64,000 nucleotides of DNA from Conexibacter woesei DSM 14684. Lineage in GTDB: Bacteria; Actinomycetota; Thermoleophilia; Solirubrobacterales; Solirubrobacteraceae. Position numbers and translations under genes: made by a program. The notes beneath the pieces are model-generated. The model did no database searches and had not been told where the DNA came from. It was given only the letters and a program-made list of their open reading frames with translations. This document shows, one piece after another, positions 53,272 to 61,303 of this stretch (positions are counted from its first letter, which is position 1; each line of letters opens with the position of its first letter). The stretch lies in NCBI RefSeq assembly GCF_000025265.1, contig NC_013739.1, positions 5,008,001 to 5,072,000 on the forward strand, written 5' to 3'.

Positions 53272-54137
53272 GACGCCGCCCCCGCCATCATCCGCTCCGC
53301 CAGCCGCTCGCCGACCTGGGCCGCAGCGGCGGTCATGATGTCGAGGTTGCCCGCGTACGGCGCCAAGAAGTCGCCCGCGCCCTCGATCTCCAGCAGCACC
53401 GTCACGAGCTCGCCGTCGACGTCGCACAGCCTGAGCCTGACGCCCGGCACGTAGGAGCGCATCGCCTCCAGCATCGCCAGGACAGAGTCCTCGATCGCGG
53501 CCGCGTCAGGCCGGCGGACCTGCGCGAAGACGGTGTCGCGCATCAGGATCGGCGGCTCGGCCGGGTTGAGGATGATGATCGCCTTGCCCTCGTCCGCACC
53601 GCCGACGCGCTCCAGGCCGCGCGCCGTCGTCTCGGTGAACTCGTCGATGTTCTGGCGGGTGCCGGGGCCGGCGCTGCGCGAGGAGATCGTCGCGACGATC
53701 TCGGCGTAGGCGACGTCGGCGACGCGGTCGATCGCGTGCACCATCGGGATCGTCGCCTGGCCGCCGCACGTGACCATGTTGAGATCGGGCGCGTCGAGGT
53801 GGGCGTCGAGGTTGACCGACGGCACGACGTACGGCCCGACCGCGGCCGGCGTCAGGTCGACGCACGTCTTGCCGGCGGCGGCCAGCAGCGGCGCGTGCTC
53901 GCGGTGCGCTCTGGCGCCGGTCGCGTCGAAGACGAGCGGCACGTCGTCGCGCTCCAGCACCGCCTCGATCCCGCGCGCGCTCGCCTCGACGCCGAGCGCG
54001 CGCGCCCGTTCCAGCCCCGGCGAGTCCTCGTAGACGCCGACCATCAGCGCAGTCTCGACCGCCTCGCTGCGCTGCAGCTTCATCAGCAGGTCGGTGCCGA
54101 TGTTCCCGGGGCCGAGCACCGCGGCCTTGATCCCCAT
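53268..54137 (-). CDS. Acylating acetaldehyde dehydrogenase
   Basis: NAD- and CoA-dependent dehydrogenase of 289 residues (BphJ/MhpF/HsaG type). Nucleotide site [12 protein letters not shown] and catalytic Cys124 in [10 protein letters not shown]. It converts acetaldehyde or propionaldehyde to the acyl-CoA. It is the first gene of a two-gene operon with its partner aldolase. ATG at 54137 has AAGGGGG 5 nt upstream, and a TAGGGT box lies further upstream. Confidence 0.95.
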   Translation of the reverse strand: MGIKAAVLGPGNIGTDLLMKLQRSEAVETALMVGVYEDSPGLERARALGVEASARGIEAVLERDDVPLVFDATGARAHREHAPLLAAAGKTCVDLTPAAVGPYVVPSVNLDAHLDAPDLNMVTCGGQATIPMVHAIDRVADVAYAEIVATISSRSAGPGTRQNIDEFTETTARGLERVGGADEGKAIIILNPAEPPILMRDTVFAQVRRPDAAAIEDSVLAMLEAMRSYVPGVRLRLCDVDGELVTVLLEIEGAGDFLAPYAGNLDIMTAAAAQVGERLAERMMAGAAS

Positions 54138-54173
54138 GCGTCCCCCTTGTCGAGAGGACCGACCCTAGCCGAT

Positions 54174-55073
54174 TCAGCGGCCGCCGAGCGCGGCCCGGAC
54201 GGCCGCACCGAAATCGCGTGGCTCGTCGTTGACGCCGAGCGGCGGCGGCGTGCGCACGAGCATCTCCTCGCGCAGCCCGTCGACCAGCGGCCGCACGAGC
54301 GCCCGCTCGACCGGCGTCACGAGCTGGACCCAGTAGGAGGAGAGCCGCGGCGACAGCACCGGCACGCGCACGATCGCCGGGCGACGCCGGCCCATCGCGT
54401 CGGCCGTCAGCTCCATCATCCGGCGATACGACAGCGGCTCGGGGCCGCCCAGCTCGACGTCGCCGGTCACGTCGCGGCGATCGCGCAGCACCGACAGCGC
54501 GCCGACGACGTCGTCGATCGCGATCGGCTGCGTGCGCGTCTCGATCCAGCGCGGGCAGATCATCGCGGGCAGCCGGCCGACGAGCGCGCGCAGCATCTGG
54601 AACGAGGCGCTGCCGGCGCCGATCACCATCGCCGCGCGCACGTGCACGAACTCCTCGACGTGCTCGCCGAGCAGCCGCGCGACCTCGTCGCGGCTGCGCA
54701 GGTGGGCTGACGAGGCGTCGTCGCCGGCGAGCCCTCCGAGGTAGATCACGCGCCGCACGCCGGCGCGCGCCGCCGCGCGGCCGAAGCCCTCCGCCGCGGC
54801 GCGGTCGCGCGCCTCGAAGTCGCCGTCGCCGCCGCGGCCCATCGAGTGGATCAGGTAGTACGCGATCTCCACGCCGTCGAGCGCTTCCGCGAGCCCTTCC
54901 CCGCTGACGGCGTCGCCCTGCACGACGCGCGCGCCGGCCGGCGCCAAGGCCGGGTCGGGCCGGCGCATCAGCAGCCGCAGCTCGCCGCCGGAGGCGTCGG
55001 CCGCGCCGGCGAGGTGCGGCGCGAGGCGGCCACCGACGTAACCGGTCGCGCCGGTGAGGAGGACGGTGGGCAT
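54174..55073 (-). CDS. NAD(P)H-binding epimerase-like protein
   Basis: Rossmann protein of 299 residues, atypical SDR. It starts MPTVLLTGATGYVGGRLAP (cofactor motif GATGYVG), has YYLIHSMGRGG and IYLGGLAGDD, and ends with a DUF2867-free short tail. Related proteins act as NADPH-binding reductases or ubiquinone-complex-like chaperones; function unknown. ATG 55073 is used. It is divergent from the ring-cleaving-dioxygenase-like gene. Confidence 0.88.
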   Translation of the reverse strand: MPTVLLTGATGYVGGRLAPHLAGAADASGGELRLLMRRPDPALAPAGARVVQGDAVSGEGLAEALDGVEIAYYLIHSMGRGGDGDFEARDRAAAEGFGRAAARAGVRRVIYLGGLAGDDASSAHLRSRDEVARLLGEHVEEFVHVRAAMVIGAGSASFQMLRALVGRLPAMICPRWIETRTQPIAIDDVVGALSVLRDRRDVTGDVELGGPEPLSYRRMMELTADAMGRRRPAIVRVPVLSPRLSSYWVQLVTPVERALVRPLVDGLREEMLVRTPPPLGVNDEPRDFGAAVRAALGGR

Positions 55074-55112
55074 ACCGCAGGTACGGACCGTGGCCGGTCC
55101 GCGGTCATCGTG

Positions 55113-55136
55113 ATATAGTTGCGTGTGCAATCAACT
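55113..55136 (+). promoter_or_regulatory. Promoter with MarR-like inverted repeat
   Basis: A TATAGT -10 box (55114-55119) overlaps two nested inverted repeats: AGTTG (55117-55121) with CAACT (55132-55136), and TTGC (55119-55122) with GCAA (55127-55130). The layout resembles operators of MarR-type regulators of quinone or peroxide stress. No marR gene lies nearby. Confidence 0.5.
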
Positions 55137-55168
55137 CAACGACCGACCACCAGGACCCGGAGGGGACG

Positions 55169-56104
55169 ATGCAGCAGCTCGAAGGCATCCACCACATCAG
55201 CTCCATCACCGGAGACGCCGCGCGCAACGTGGACTTCTACGTGCGGGTCCTCGGCATGCGCATGGTCAAGAAGACGGTCAACCAGGACGAGCCGTCCGTC
55301 TACCACCTCTTCTACGCCGACGAGCAGGGCAGCCCCGGCGCGGACATGACGTTCTTCGAATACCCCGGCGCCCGCCGCGGCCGCGCCGGCGCGGGCATGA
55401 TCAACCGGATCGTGCTGCGAGTCGGCTCCGAGGCGTCGCTCGACTACTGGCGCCTGCGCCTCGCCGACGAGCAGATCGAGGCCGAGCGCGACCGCCAGTC
55501 GCTGCGCTTCGACGATCCCGAGGGCCTCGGGCTGGAGCTGATCGTCGACGAGAGCGGCGACCCGCCGCTCACCGCGGTCTCGCCCGACGTCCCGGCCGAG
55601 CACGCGATCCGCGGCTTCGCAGGCGTGCGCGTCTACAGCGCCGACCCCGCCCGCAGCGCGGCGCTGCTGCGCGACGTGCTCGGCTTCGCCGCCGAGGACG
55701 ACGACCTCACCCGTTGGGAGGCGCGCGGCGAGAAGCGCGGCGGCTTCTACCAGTACGAGACGCCGCCGGAGGAGCGCGGCGTGCAGGGCGCGGGCACGGT
55801 CCACCACATCGCGTTCGCCTCCTACGACGACGACATCGAGGCGTGGAATGAGCGCGTCACCGCAGCCGGCGGCCACACCTCCGGCCTCGTGGACCGTTTC
55901 TGGTTCAGAAGCGTCTACTTCCGCGAGCCGAGCGGCGTGCTGTTCGAGCTGGCGACGCTCGGGCCCGGCTTCACCAGCGACGAGCCGCTCGAGCACCTCG
56001 GCGAGACGCTCGTGCTGCCGCCGAAGTTCGAGCACCTGCGCGCCCAGATCGAGCCGGCGCTGACGCCACTGCCGAACCCGCGCGCCGCGACGTCCGCGAG
56101 CTGA
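55169..56104 (+). CDS. Ring-cleaving dioxygenase-like glyoxalase-fold protein (MhqO type)
   Basis: Vicinal-oxygen-chelate protein of 311 residues with two glyoxalase domains. Metal ligands are in GIHHISSITGD near residue 8, VHHIAFASYDD and VLFELAT. It matches the ring-cleaving dioxygenase/MhqO family linked to quinone detoxification. GGAGGGG precedes the ATG by 3 nt. The operator-like repeat upstream suggests stress control. A possible functional link to the aldolase/dehydrogenase operon is only inferred from distance. Confidence 0.92.
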   Translation: MQQLEGIHHISSITGDAARNVDFYVRVLGMRMVKKTVNQDEPSVYHLFYADEQGSPGADMTFFEYPGARRGRAGAGMINRIVLRVGSEASLDYWRLRLADEQIEAERDRQSLRFDDPEGLGLELIVDESGDPPLTAVSPDVPAEHAIRGFAGVRVYSADPARSAALLRDVLGFAAEDDDLTRWEARGEKRGGFYQYETPPEERGVQGAGTVHHIAFASYDDDIEAWNERVTAAGGHTSGLVDRFWFRSVYFREPSGVLFELATLGPGFTSDEPLEHLGETLVLPPKFEHLRAQIEPALTPLPNPRAATSAS

Positions 56105-56112
56105 CCAACCGG

Positions 56113-56139
56113 CGCGCCCGGCAGGCTCTGCCGGGCGCG
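56113..56139 (+). terminator. Intrinsic terminator after the glyoxalase-fold gene
   Basis: A perfect 12-bp stem (56113-56124 with 56128-56139) with 3-nt loop GCT, followed by TCTTCT, 8 nt after the stop codon. Confidence 0.9.
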
Positions 56140-56227
56140 TCTTCTAGGATCCATCCGAGGGCCGCATCGTTCGCGGCCCGGAAGGGTTCCATCGAGGACC
56201 CCCACGACTTGAGCCGCGGAGGCCCCG

Positions 56228-57781
56228 ATGAACCCCGAGATCGACCGACGAGAACTGCTGCGCGCCGCCGGCATCGGAGCCGCCGGCGTCGGCCTGCTCG
56301 GGGTCGCGGGGTGCGGGAGCGGCGACGGGACGGCGAATGCCGCGCGCGGCGAGACGGCGACGATCGCGGTCAAGCCGAAGCCGCCGCGGACGCCGGTGCG
56401 GGTCGGCAGAAAGCTGAAGAAGGGCGACGTCCCGAACCTGCTGCTCGTGATCATCGACTCCGTCCGCGCCGACGCGCTCGGCTCCTACGGCCGCCGCAAC
56501 GCGCACACGCCGAACCTCGACGCGCTCGCGCGCGAGTCGCTGCGCTTCACCGAGTGCTACCCGGAGTCGTTCCCGACCGGCCCAGCGCGCGCGACGATCT
56601 TCGGCGGCTCGCGCCTGTTCCCGTTTCGCGACTGGAAGGCGCCGGCCGATATGCCCGGCACGCCCGGCTGGCAGGCGGTGCCGGACGTGAACCTGATCTC
56701 GACGCTCAGACGCGCCGGCTACTGGACCGGCTTCGCGGTCGACACGCCGTGGGTGATGGTCGGCTCCCAGCAGCCGTTCCTGCGCGACTGGGACAGATAC
56801 GTCCCGGTCAAGGGCCAGACCGGCACGGTCACCGCCGACCAGTCGAAGATCAGCGACGCCGAGCTGGCGAAGTGGGTCGCGCCGAAGATCATCGACTCCA
56901 GCTCGGGTCAGAAGATGCGCCAGTACCTGGCCAACCAGCTCGGGCGCAGAAACGAGGACGAGTACCTCCCCGCGCGCGTCTTCACCGAGGGGATGCGGCT
57001 GCTGGAGGAAGGGTCGAAGTCGAGAAAGCCGTTCGCGATCGCGATCGACTGCTTCGACCCGCACGAGCCGTGGGACCCGCCGGAGAGATACCTCAAGCTG
57101 CACGGCGGCGACCTCGACCGCGCCTGGAACCCCGGCACGGTCCTCAACGGCACCGCCAGATCGAACGGCCTCGCGCCGCGCGACGTCAAGCAGATGCAGG
57201 CGCTCTACTACGCCGAGCTGACGATGGCCGACCGCTGGTTCGGCAACTTCATGCAGCGCTTCCACGAGCTGGGCCTCGAGAGAGACACGATCGTGATGTT
57301 CCTCTCCGACCACGGCTTCCTGCTCGGCGAGCGCGGCTACGTCGCGAAGTTCGCATGGGAGCTGCACCCGGAGCTGACCCACGTGCCGATGCTGCTGCGC
57401 CGCCCCGACGGGACGGGCGCGCGCAAGAAGACCGACTTCTACGCGCAGACCGAGGACGTCGCCGCGACGCTGCTCGGCGCGACCGGGATCAAGCAGCCCG
57501 AGTGGATGGACGGCATCGACCTGATGCCGCTGTCCGAGGGCAAGAAGCCGAAGAAGAGACGCGACTACGTCACCGGCTCCTACAGCTCCGTCGTCTTCGC
57601 GCGCGATCGCAACTGGTCCTACATCGCCGACAGCCAGGGCGGCAGACCGGAGCTGTACAACCTCCGGCGCGACCGCCGCGAGGTCCGCAACCTCGCGGGC
57701 AGCAACGCCGCGCAGGTCCGCAAGATGTACCGCGGCATGCTCGTCAGAGACGCCGGCGGGCCGCTGCCGAAGTTCACGTAG
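56228..57781 (+). CDS. Sulfatase-fold lipoprotein lacking the canonical CxPxR motif
   Basis: Exported 517-residue protein with a twin-arginine-like start (DRRELLRAAG) and a lipobox ending at Cys29 (GVAGC). The alkaline-phosphatase/sulfatase fold is clear from VIIDSVRADALGSYG (metal Asp77), AHTPNLDALARES, FLSDHGFLLGERG and the C-terminal LYNLRRDRREVRN. At the nucleophile position the usual CxPxR is replaced by SFPTGPAR (114-121), so no formylglycine is expected there. Ser or Thr may be the nucleophile, as in phosphohydrolases of this fold. Eleven AGA arginine codons stand out in this GC-rich gene. Confidence 0.9.
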   Translation: MNPEIDRRELLRAAGIGAAGVGLLGVAGCGSGDGTANAARGETATIAVKPKPPRTPVRVGRKLKKGDVPNLLLVIIDSVRADALGSYGRRNAHTPNLDALARESLRFTECYPESFPTGPARATIFGGSRLFPFRDWKAPADMPGTPGWQAVPDVNLISTLRRAGYWTGFAVDTPWVMVGSQQPFLRDWDRYVPVKGQTGTVTADQSKISDAELAKWVAPKIIDSSSGQKMRQYLANQLGRRNEDEYLPARVFTEGMRLLEEGSKSRKPFAIAIDCFDPHEPWDPPERYLKLHGGDLDRAWNPGTVLNGTARSNGLAPRDVKQMQALYYAELTMADRWFGNFMQRFHELGLERDTIVMFLSDHGFLLGERGYVAKFAWELHPELTHVPMLLRRPDGTGARKKTDFYAQTEDVAATLLGATGIKQPEWMDGIDLMPLSEGKKPKKRRDYVTGSYSSVVFARDRNWSYIADSQGGRPELYNLRRDRREVRNLAGSNAAQVRKMYRGMLVRDAGGPLPKFT

Positions 57782-57801
57782 CGGGCGTCACGGCGGGGGC
57801 G

Positions 57802-58701
57802 TCACGGCGCGGAGGGCTCCGCCCCCGGCCGCAGCGCGCGGTCGGACACCGGCCCGAGGTGGGTGAGCTTGTCCGGGTTGACGATCGAGTGGAGCCGCTG
57901 GACGCGGCCGTCGGCGACGTCGATCCCGAGCACGCTCAGCAGGCGGCCGTCGGCGTCGACGGCGCGAACGCCCGGCTGGCCGTTGACGAGCACCGGCTGA
58001 AGCTCCGCCCCCCACGTGTCGCCGATCCGTCTGAACCCCGCCAGCGCACGCGCGATCTGCGCCGCGCCGACCAGCGGGCGCGGGATCGCGCGCGCCTTCC
58101 CGCCGCCGTCGCCTACGAGCACCGCGTCGTCGGCGAGCAGCGCGACGAGGCCGTCGACGTCGCCCTCGCGCGCCGCCGCGAGGAAGCGCGCGGCGAGCTC
58201 GTCGCGCTCGCGCGGGTCGGCTTCGAAGCGCGGGCGCTCGGCCTCGATCCGCCGCCGTGCGCGGCTGAGGATCTGACGGCAGTTCTCCTCGCTGCGGCCG
58301 ACGACCCTGGCGATCTCGCGGTAGTCGTAGTCGAACGCCTCGCGCAGCACGAGGACCGCGCGCTCCTCCGGCCCGAGCCGCTCCAGCAGCGTCAGGAACG
58401 CGAGCGAGATCGTCTCCTCGTCCTCGACCCGCCCCGCGACGTCGCGCTCGGTCTCCTCCACCAGCGGCTCCGGCAGCCACGCGCCGACGTAGGTCTCGCG
58501 CCGCACGCGCGCCGAGCGCAGCACGTCGATCGACAGCCGCGTCACGACCGTCGTCAGGAACGCGTCGCGGTTCTCGACGCCGGCGGCCTGGTGCAGGCGC
58601 AGCAGCGCCTCCTGCACGACGTCCTCCGCCTCCGCCGCGCTGCCGAGCATCCGGTACGCGACGGCGAACGCGAGCCCGCGCAGCTGCTCGTTCTCGTCCA
58701 T
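57802..58701 (-). CDS. ECF41-type RNA polymerase sigma factor with SnoaL-like C-terminus
   Basis: Sigma factor of 299 residues: sigma-2 (about 9-75), the linker motif WLPEPLVE, sigma-4 (about 108-160) and a C-terminal SnoaL-like domain (about 175-285). ECF41 hallmarks DGGGK (198-202) and NPDKL (275-279) are present. This group has no anti-sigma factor; the C-terminal domain is known to control activity. Its gene starts 36 bp from the divergent epimerase gene, and that gap holds the ECF41 target promoter. Confidence 0.96.
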   Translation of the reverse strand: MDENEQLRGLAFAVAYRMLGSAAEAEDVVQEALLRLHQAAGVENRDAFLTTVVTRLSIDVLRSARVRRETYVGAWLPEPLVEETERDVAGRVEDEETISLAFLTLLERLGPEERAVLVLREAFDYDYREIARVVGRSEENCRQILSRARRRIEAERPRFEADPRERDELAARFLAAAREGDVDGLVALLADDAVLVGDGGGKARAIPRPLVGAAQIARALAGFRRIGDTWGAELQPVLVNGQPGVRAVDADGRLLSVLGIDVADGRVQRLHSIVNPDKLTHLGPVSDRALRPGAEPSAP

Positions 58702-58702
58702 C

Positions 58703-58729
58703 TGTCACAGCCTCGCATGCTCGCTCGTC
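58703..58729 (+). promoter_or_regulatory. ECF41-dependent promoter
   Basis: TGTCACA (58703-58709), exactly 16 nt, CGTC (58726-58729). This is the published ECF41 target promoter signature. It starts 2 bp from the sigma gene's start codon and ends 8 nt before the epimerase ATG, so the target mRNA should be leaderless or nearly so. Confidence 0.9.
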
Positions 58730-58737
58730 GGAGGGGC

Positions 58738-59706
58738 ATGAAGATCTTTCTCGCGGGAGCGACCGGCGCGGTCGGCCGGGCGCTGATCCCACAACTGACC
58801 GCCGGCGGCCACCACGTCGTCGGGACCACCCGAAGCGCGGCGAAGGCGTCAGCGCTGTGGGAGCTGGGCGCGGAGCCCGTCGTGCTCGACGGGCTCGACC
58901 GCGCCGCCGTCCTCGCCGCGGTCGCCGCGGCCAGACCCGACGCGATCGTCCACCAGATGACCGCACTCACGGGGCTGACGGACATGCGGAAGTTCGAGCG
59001 CGCGTTCGCGCTCACGAACCGGCTGCGCACCGAGGGCACCGACCACCTGCTGGAGGCGGCGCGCGCGAGCGGCGTCGAGCGGGTCGTCGCGCAGAGCTTC
59101 ACCGGCTGGCCGAACGCGCGCGGCGGCGATCCCGGCGTGCTGCGGACCGAGGACGACCCGCTCGACCCCGACCCGCCGGCGCAGCTGCGCACGACGCTCG
59201 CCGCGATCAGACGGCTGGAGGAGCGCGTCACGGCGGCGGGCGGCGTCGCGCTGCGCTACGGCGGCCTCTACGGCCCCGGCACCGGCCTCACGCGGGGCGG
59301 CGAGCAGTGGGAGGCGGTGCGCGCCCGCAAGTTCCCCGTCGTCGGCGACGGCGGCGGCGTCTGGTCGTTCCTGCACGTCGCCGACGCGGCGGGAGCGACG
59401 CTGGCGGCGCTGGAGCGGTGGACGCCGGGCGAGGTCTACAACGTCTGCGACGACGAGCCCGCCGCCGTGCGCGAGTGGCTCCCCGCGCTCGCGCGGACGG
59501 CCGGCGCACCGCCGCCGCGGCATGTGCCGCGCTGGGTCGGACGGCTGATCGGCGCGCACGTCGTCGCGCTCATGTGCGAGATCCGCGGCTCCTCGAACGC
59601 GAAGGCGAAGCGGCAGCTCGACTGGGCGCCGGCGTGGCCGTCGTGGCGCGAGGGCTTCGCGGCGCTCGACGGCGAAGGCGAGCGCGTCGCGACGGCTCGG
59701 CGCTGA
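58738..59706 (+). CDS. NAD-dependent epimerase/dehydratase, ECF41 target
   Basis: Extended-SDR protein of 322 residues: MKIFLAGATGAVGRALIP (cofactor motif GATGAVG), ALRYGGLYGPG with the active-site Tyr region, and a C-terminal WPSWREGFAAL. ECF41 sigma genes usually sit beside an epimerase, an oxidoreductase or a carboxymuconolactone decarboxylase gene, and this is the epimerase kind. It is driven by the TGTCACA/CGTC promoter. GGAGGGG is only 1 nt from the ATG and is unlikely to be a functional ribosome binding site. Substrate unknown. Confidence 0.93.
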   Translation: MKIFLAGATGAVGRALIPQLTAGGHHVVGTTRSAAKASALWELGAEPVVLDGLDRAAVLAAVAAARPDAIVHQMTALTGLTDMRKFERAFALTNRLRTEGTDHLLEAARASGVERVVAQSFTGWPNARGGDPGVLRTEDDPLDPDPPAQLRTTLAAIRRLEERVTAAGGVALRYGGLYGPGTGLTRGGEQWEAVRARKFPVVGDGGGVWSFLHVADAAGATLAALERWTPGEVYNVCDDEPAAVREWLPALARTAGAPPPRHVPRWVGRLIGAHVVALMCEIRGSSNAKAKRQLDWAPAWPSWREGFAALDGEGERVATARR

Positions 59707-59713
59707 CACGGCA

Positions 59714-60445
59714 CTAGGACTTGCGCAGCGCCTTCGCGAACTCGCGCTCGACGACTCTCGTCATCTCCTGCTGGAAGCCCGCGGCGACCGCCTCGGTCGC
59801 CAGCGGGCGCAGGCGGGCGAGCGCGTCGGCGAGCTCGGCCCACTCGCCGGCGGGACGCGTGTGCGCGTCGAGCTTGCCTCCGGCGACGTCGACGATGAAC
59901 AGTCTCGCGAACGTCTCGGCGATCGCGCGCGAGTGGCGCTGGATCTGGTCGGCGACGGCGAGCACGTGCATCGCCGGCACGCCCATCTCGACCAGCTCGG
60001 TGCCCGCCCGCAGCAGCGTCGGGCTCGGGATCTCGTACATGCCGTCGCCGACCGCGCGGATGATGCCCAGCCGCTCGGCCTTGCGCTCGGCCTTCGCGTC
60101 CGGGCCGCCTATCCGCTCCTGCAGCTCCTGCGCGCTGATCAGCTCCGGCTCCTCCTCGCTGAACGCCGACAGCGCCGCGCGGCCGAAGTCGAGCACCGGC
60201 TGGGGAGCGCCGTTGGAGGCGGCGACGAGCCGCTCGATCGCCTTCAGGTTGAAGCCGTCCGCCTGCATCTCCTGGATCATCCGCAGGCGGGCGACGTGCT
60301 CCGGTCCGTAGTAGCCGGTGCGGGCGCGCACTTCGGGCGGGGGCAGCAGCCCGCGCGACTGGTGCGCGCGGATGTTGCGCACCGTCATGCCCGTCTCACG
60401 CGCGAGCTCGTCGATCGTCAGCTCGCCGGTCGCCTGCTCGCTCAT
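59714..60445 (-). CDS. MerR family transcriptional regulator
   Basis: Regulator of 243 residues. N-terminal MerR winged helix (about 9-78: LTIDELARETGMTVRNIRAHQSRGLL split by a turn, then GYYGPEHVARLRMI) and a long helical C-terminal domain without a cysteine metal site. The C-terminal region has a possible effector-binding role. ATG 60445 is chosen over GTG 60451 because a TACCAT box lies exactly 6 nt upstream, as at other leaderless genes here. Targets unknown. Confidence 0.9.
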   Translation of the reverse strand: MSEQATGELTIDELARETGMTVRNIRAHQSRGLLPPPEVRARTGYYGPEHVARLRMIQEMQADGFNLKAIERLVAASNGAPQPVLDFGRAALSAFSEEEPELISAQELQERIGGPDAKAERKAERLGIIRAVGDGMYEIPSPTLLRAGTELVEMGVPAMHVLAVADQIQRHSRAIAETFARLFIVDVAGGKLDAHTRPAGEWAELADALARLRPLATEAVAAGFQQEMTRVVEREFAKALRKS

Positions 60446-60466
60446 GGGCACATGGTACGAGGACGC

Positions 60467-61210
60467 TCAGGCGGTGAGGACCAGCGGCGGCGCGTCACGT
60501 CGGACGACCAGCGTGTGCTCCGCGTGCGCCGAGCGTGCGCCGTCCTGTGTCACGAGCGTCCAACCGTCGTCCAGCTCGGCGATCTCGGTGCCGCCGGCCG
60601 AGATCATCGGCTCGATCGTGATCACGAGCCCTTCGGTGAGCGGCTCGTCGTCGTCCGGATCGGGAAAGTTGAGGACGTCGGGCTGCTCGTGCAGTCTGCG
60701 GCCGATCCCGTGGCCGGTCAGCTCGCGGATGACGGAGAAACCGCGCTTCTCGACCTCGGCCTCGACCGCCGCCCCGATCGCGTTGCGCGGCGCGCCGGCG
60801 CGCGCGGCGTCGATCCCTCTGCGCAGGCCGGCCTGCGCGGCGGCGACGAGGCGACCGGTCGCCGGCTTCTGCTTGCCGACCGGGACCGAGACGCACGCGT
60901 CGGCGTAATAGCCGTTCAGCTCGGCGGTCACGTCGATCTTCACGAGGTCGCCGTCGCGCAGGCGGCGCGAGCCGGGGACGCCGTGGACGACCTCGTCGTT
61001 GACCGAGATGCAGATCGTGCCCGGGAAGCGGTAGGTCAGCCACGGACCGGAGCGAGCGCCGTGGCGGGCGAACACGCGCGCCGCGACCGCGTCCAGCTCG
61101 GCCGTCGTGATGCCGGGACGGGCCGCCCGGCGGCACTCGCGCAGCGTCGCCGCGACGACGGCGCCCGCGGCCTTCAGCCCGGCCAGGTCGGCAGGTGACT
61201 CGATCGACAT
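60467..61210 (-). CDS. map: Methionine aminopeptidase, type I
   Basis: Enzyme of 247 residues that removes the N-terminal methionine from new proteins. Metal ligands are visible: Asp residues in VKIDVTAELNGYYADA, His in ELTGHGIGR, and Glu in VITIEPM and HAEHTLVV. It is a single-domain type I form without the zinc-finger N-terminus. ATG 61210 (MSIESPADLAG) is preferred. It is divergent from the downstream sensor kinase gene. Confidence 0.96.
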   Translation of the reverse strand: MSIESPADLAGLKAAGAVVAATLRECRRAARPGITTAELDAVAARVFARHGARSGPWLTYRFPGTICISVNDEVVHGVPGSRRLRDGDLVKIDVTAELNGYYADACVSVPVGKQKPATGRLVAAAQAGLRRGIDAARAGAPRNAIGAAVEAEVEKRGFSVIRELTGHGIGRRLHEQPDVLNFPDPDDDEPLTEGLVITIEPMISAGGTEIAELDDGWTLVTQDGARSAHAEHTLVVRRDAPPLVLTA

Positions 61211-61303
61211 GAGGCGAGTATTGCGCACCCGTGACGAATGTCATGCGAAAGACAGGATGCGCGCCACTTCCGGTGCGACGCGGCCGGGGGTAGCTTCACT
61301 GCC

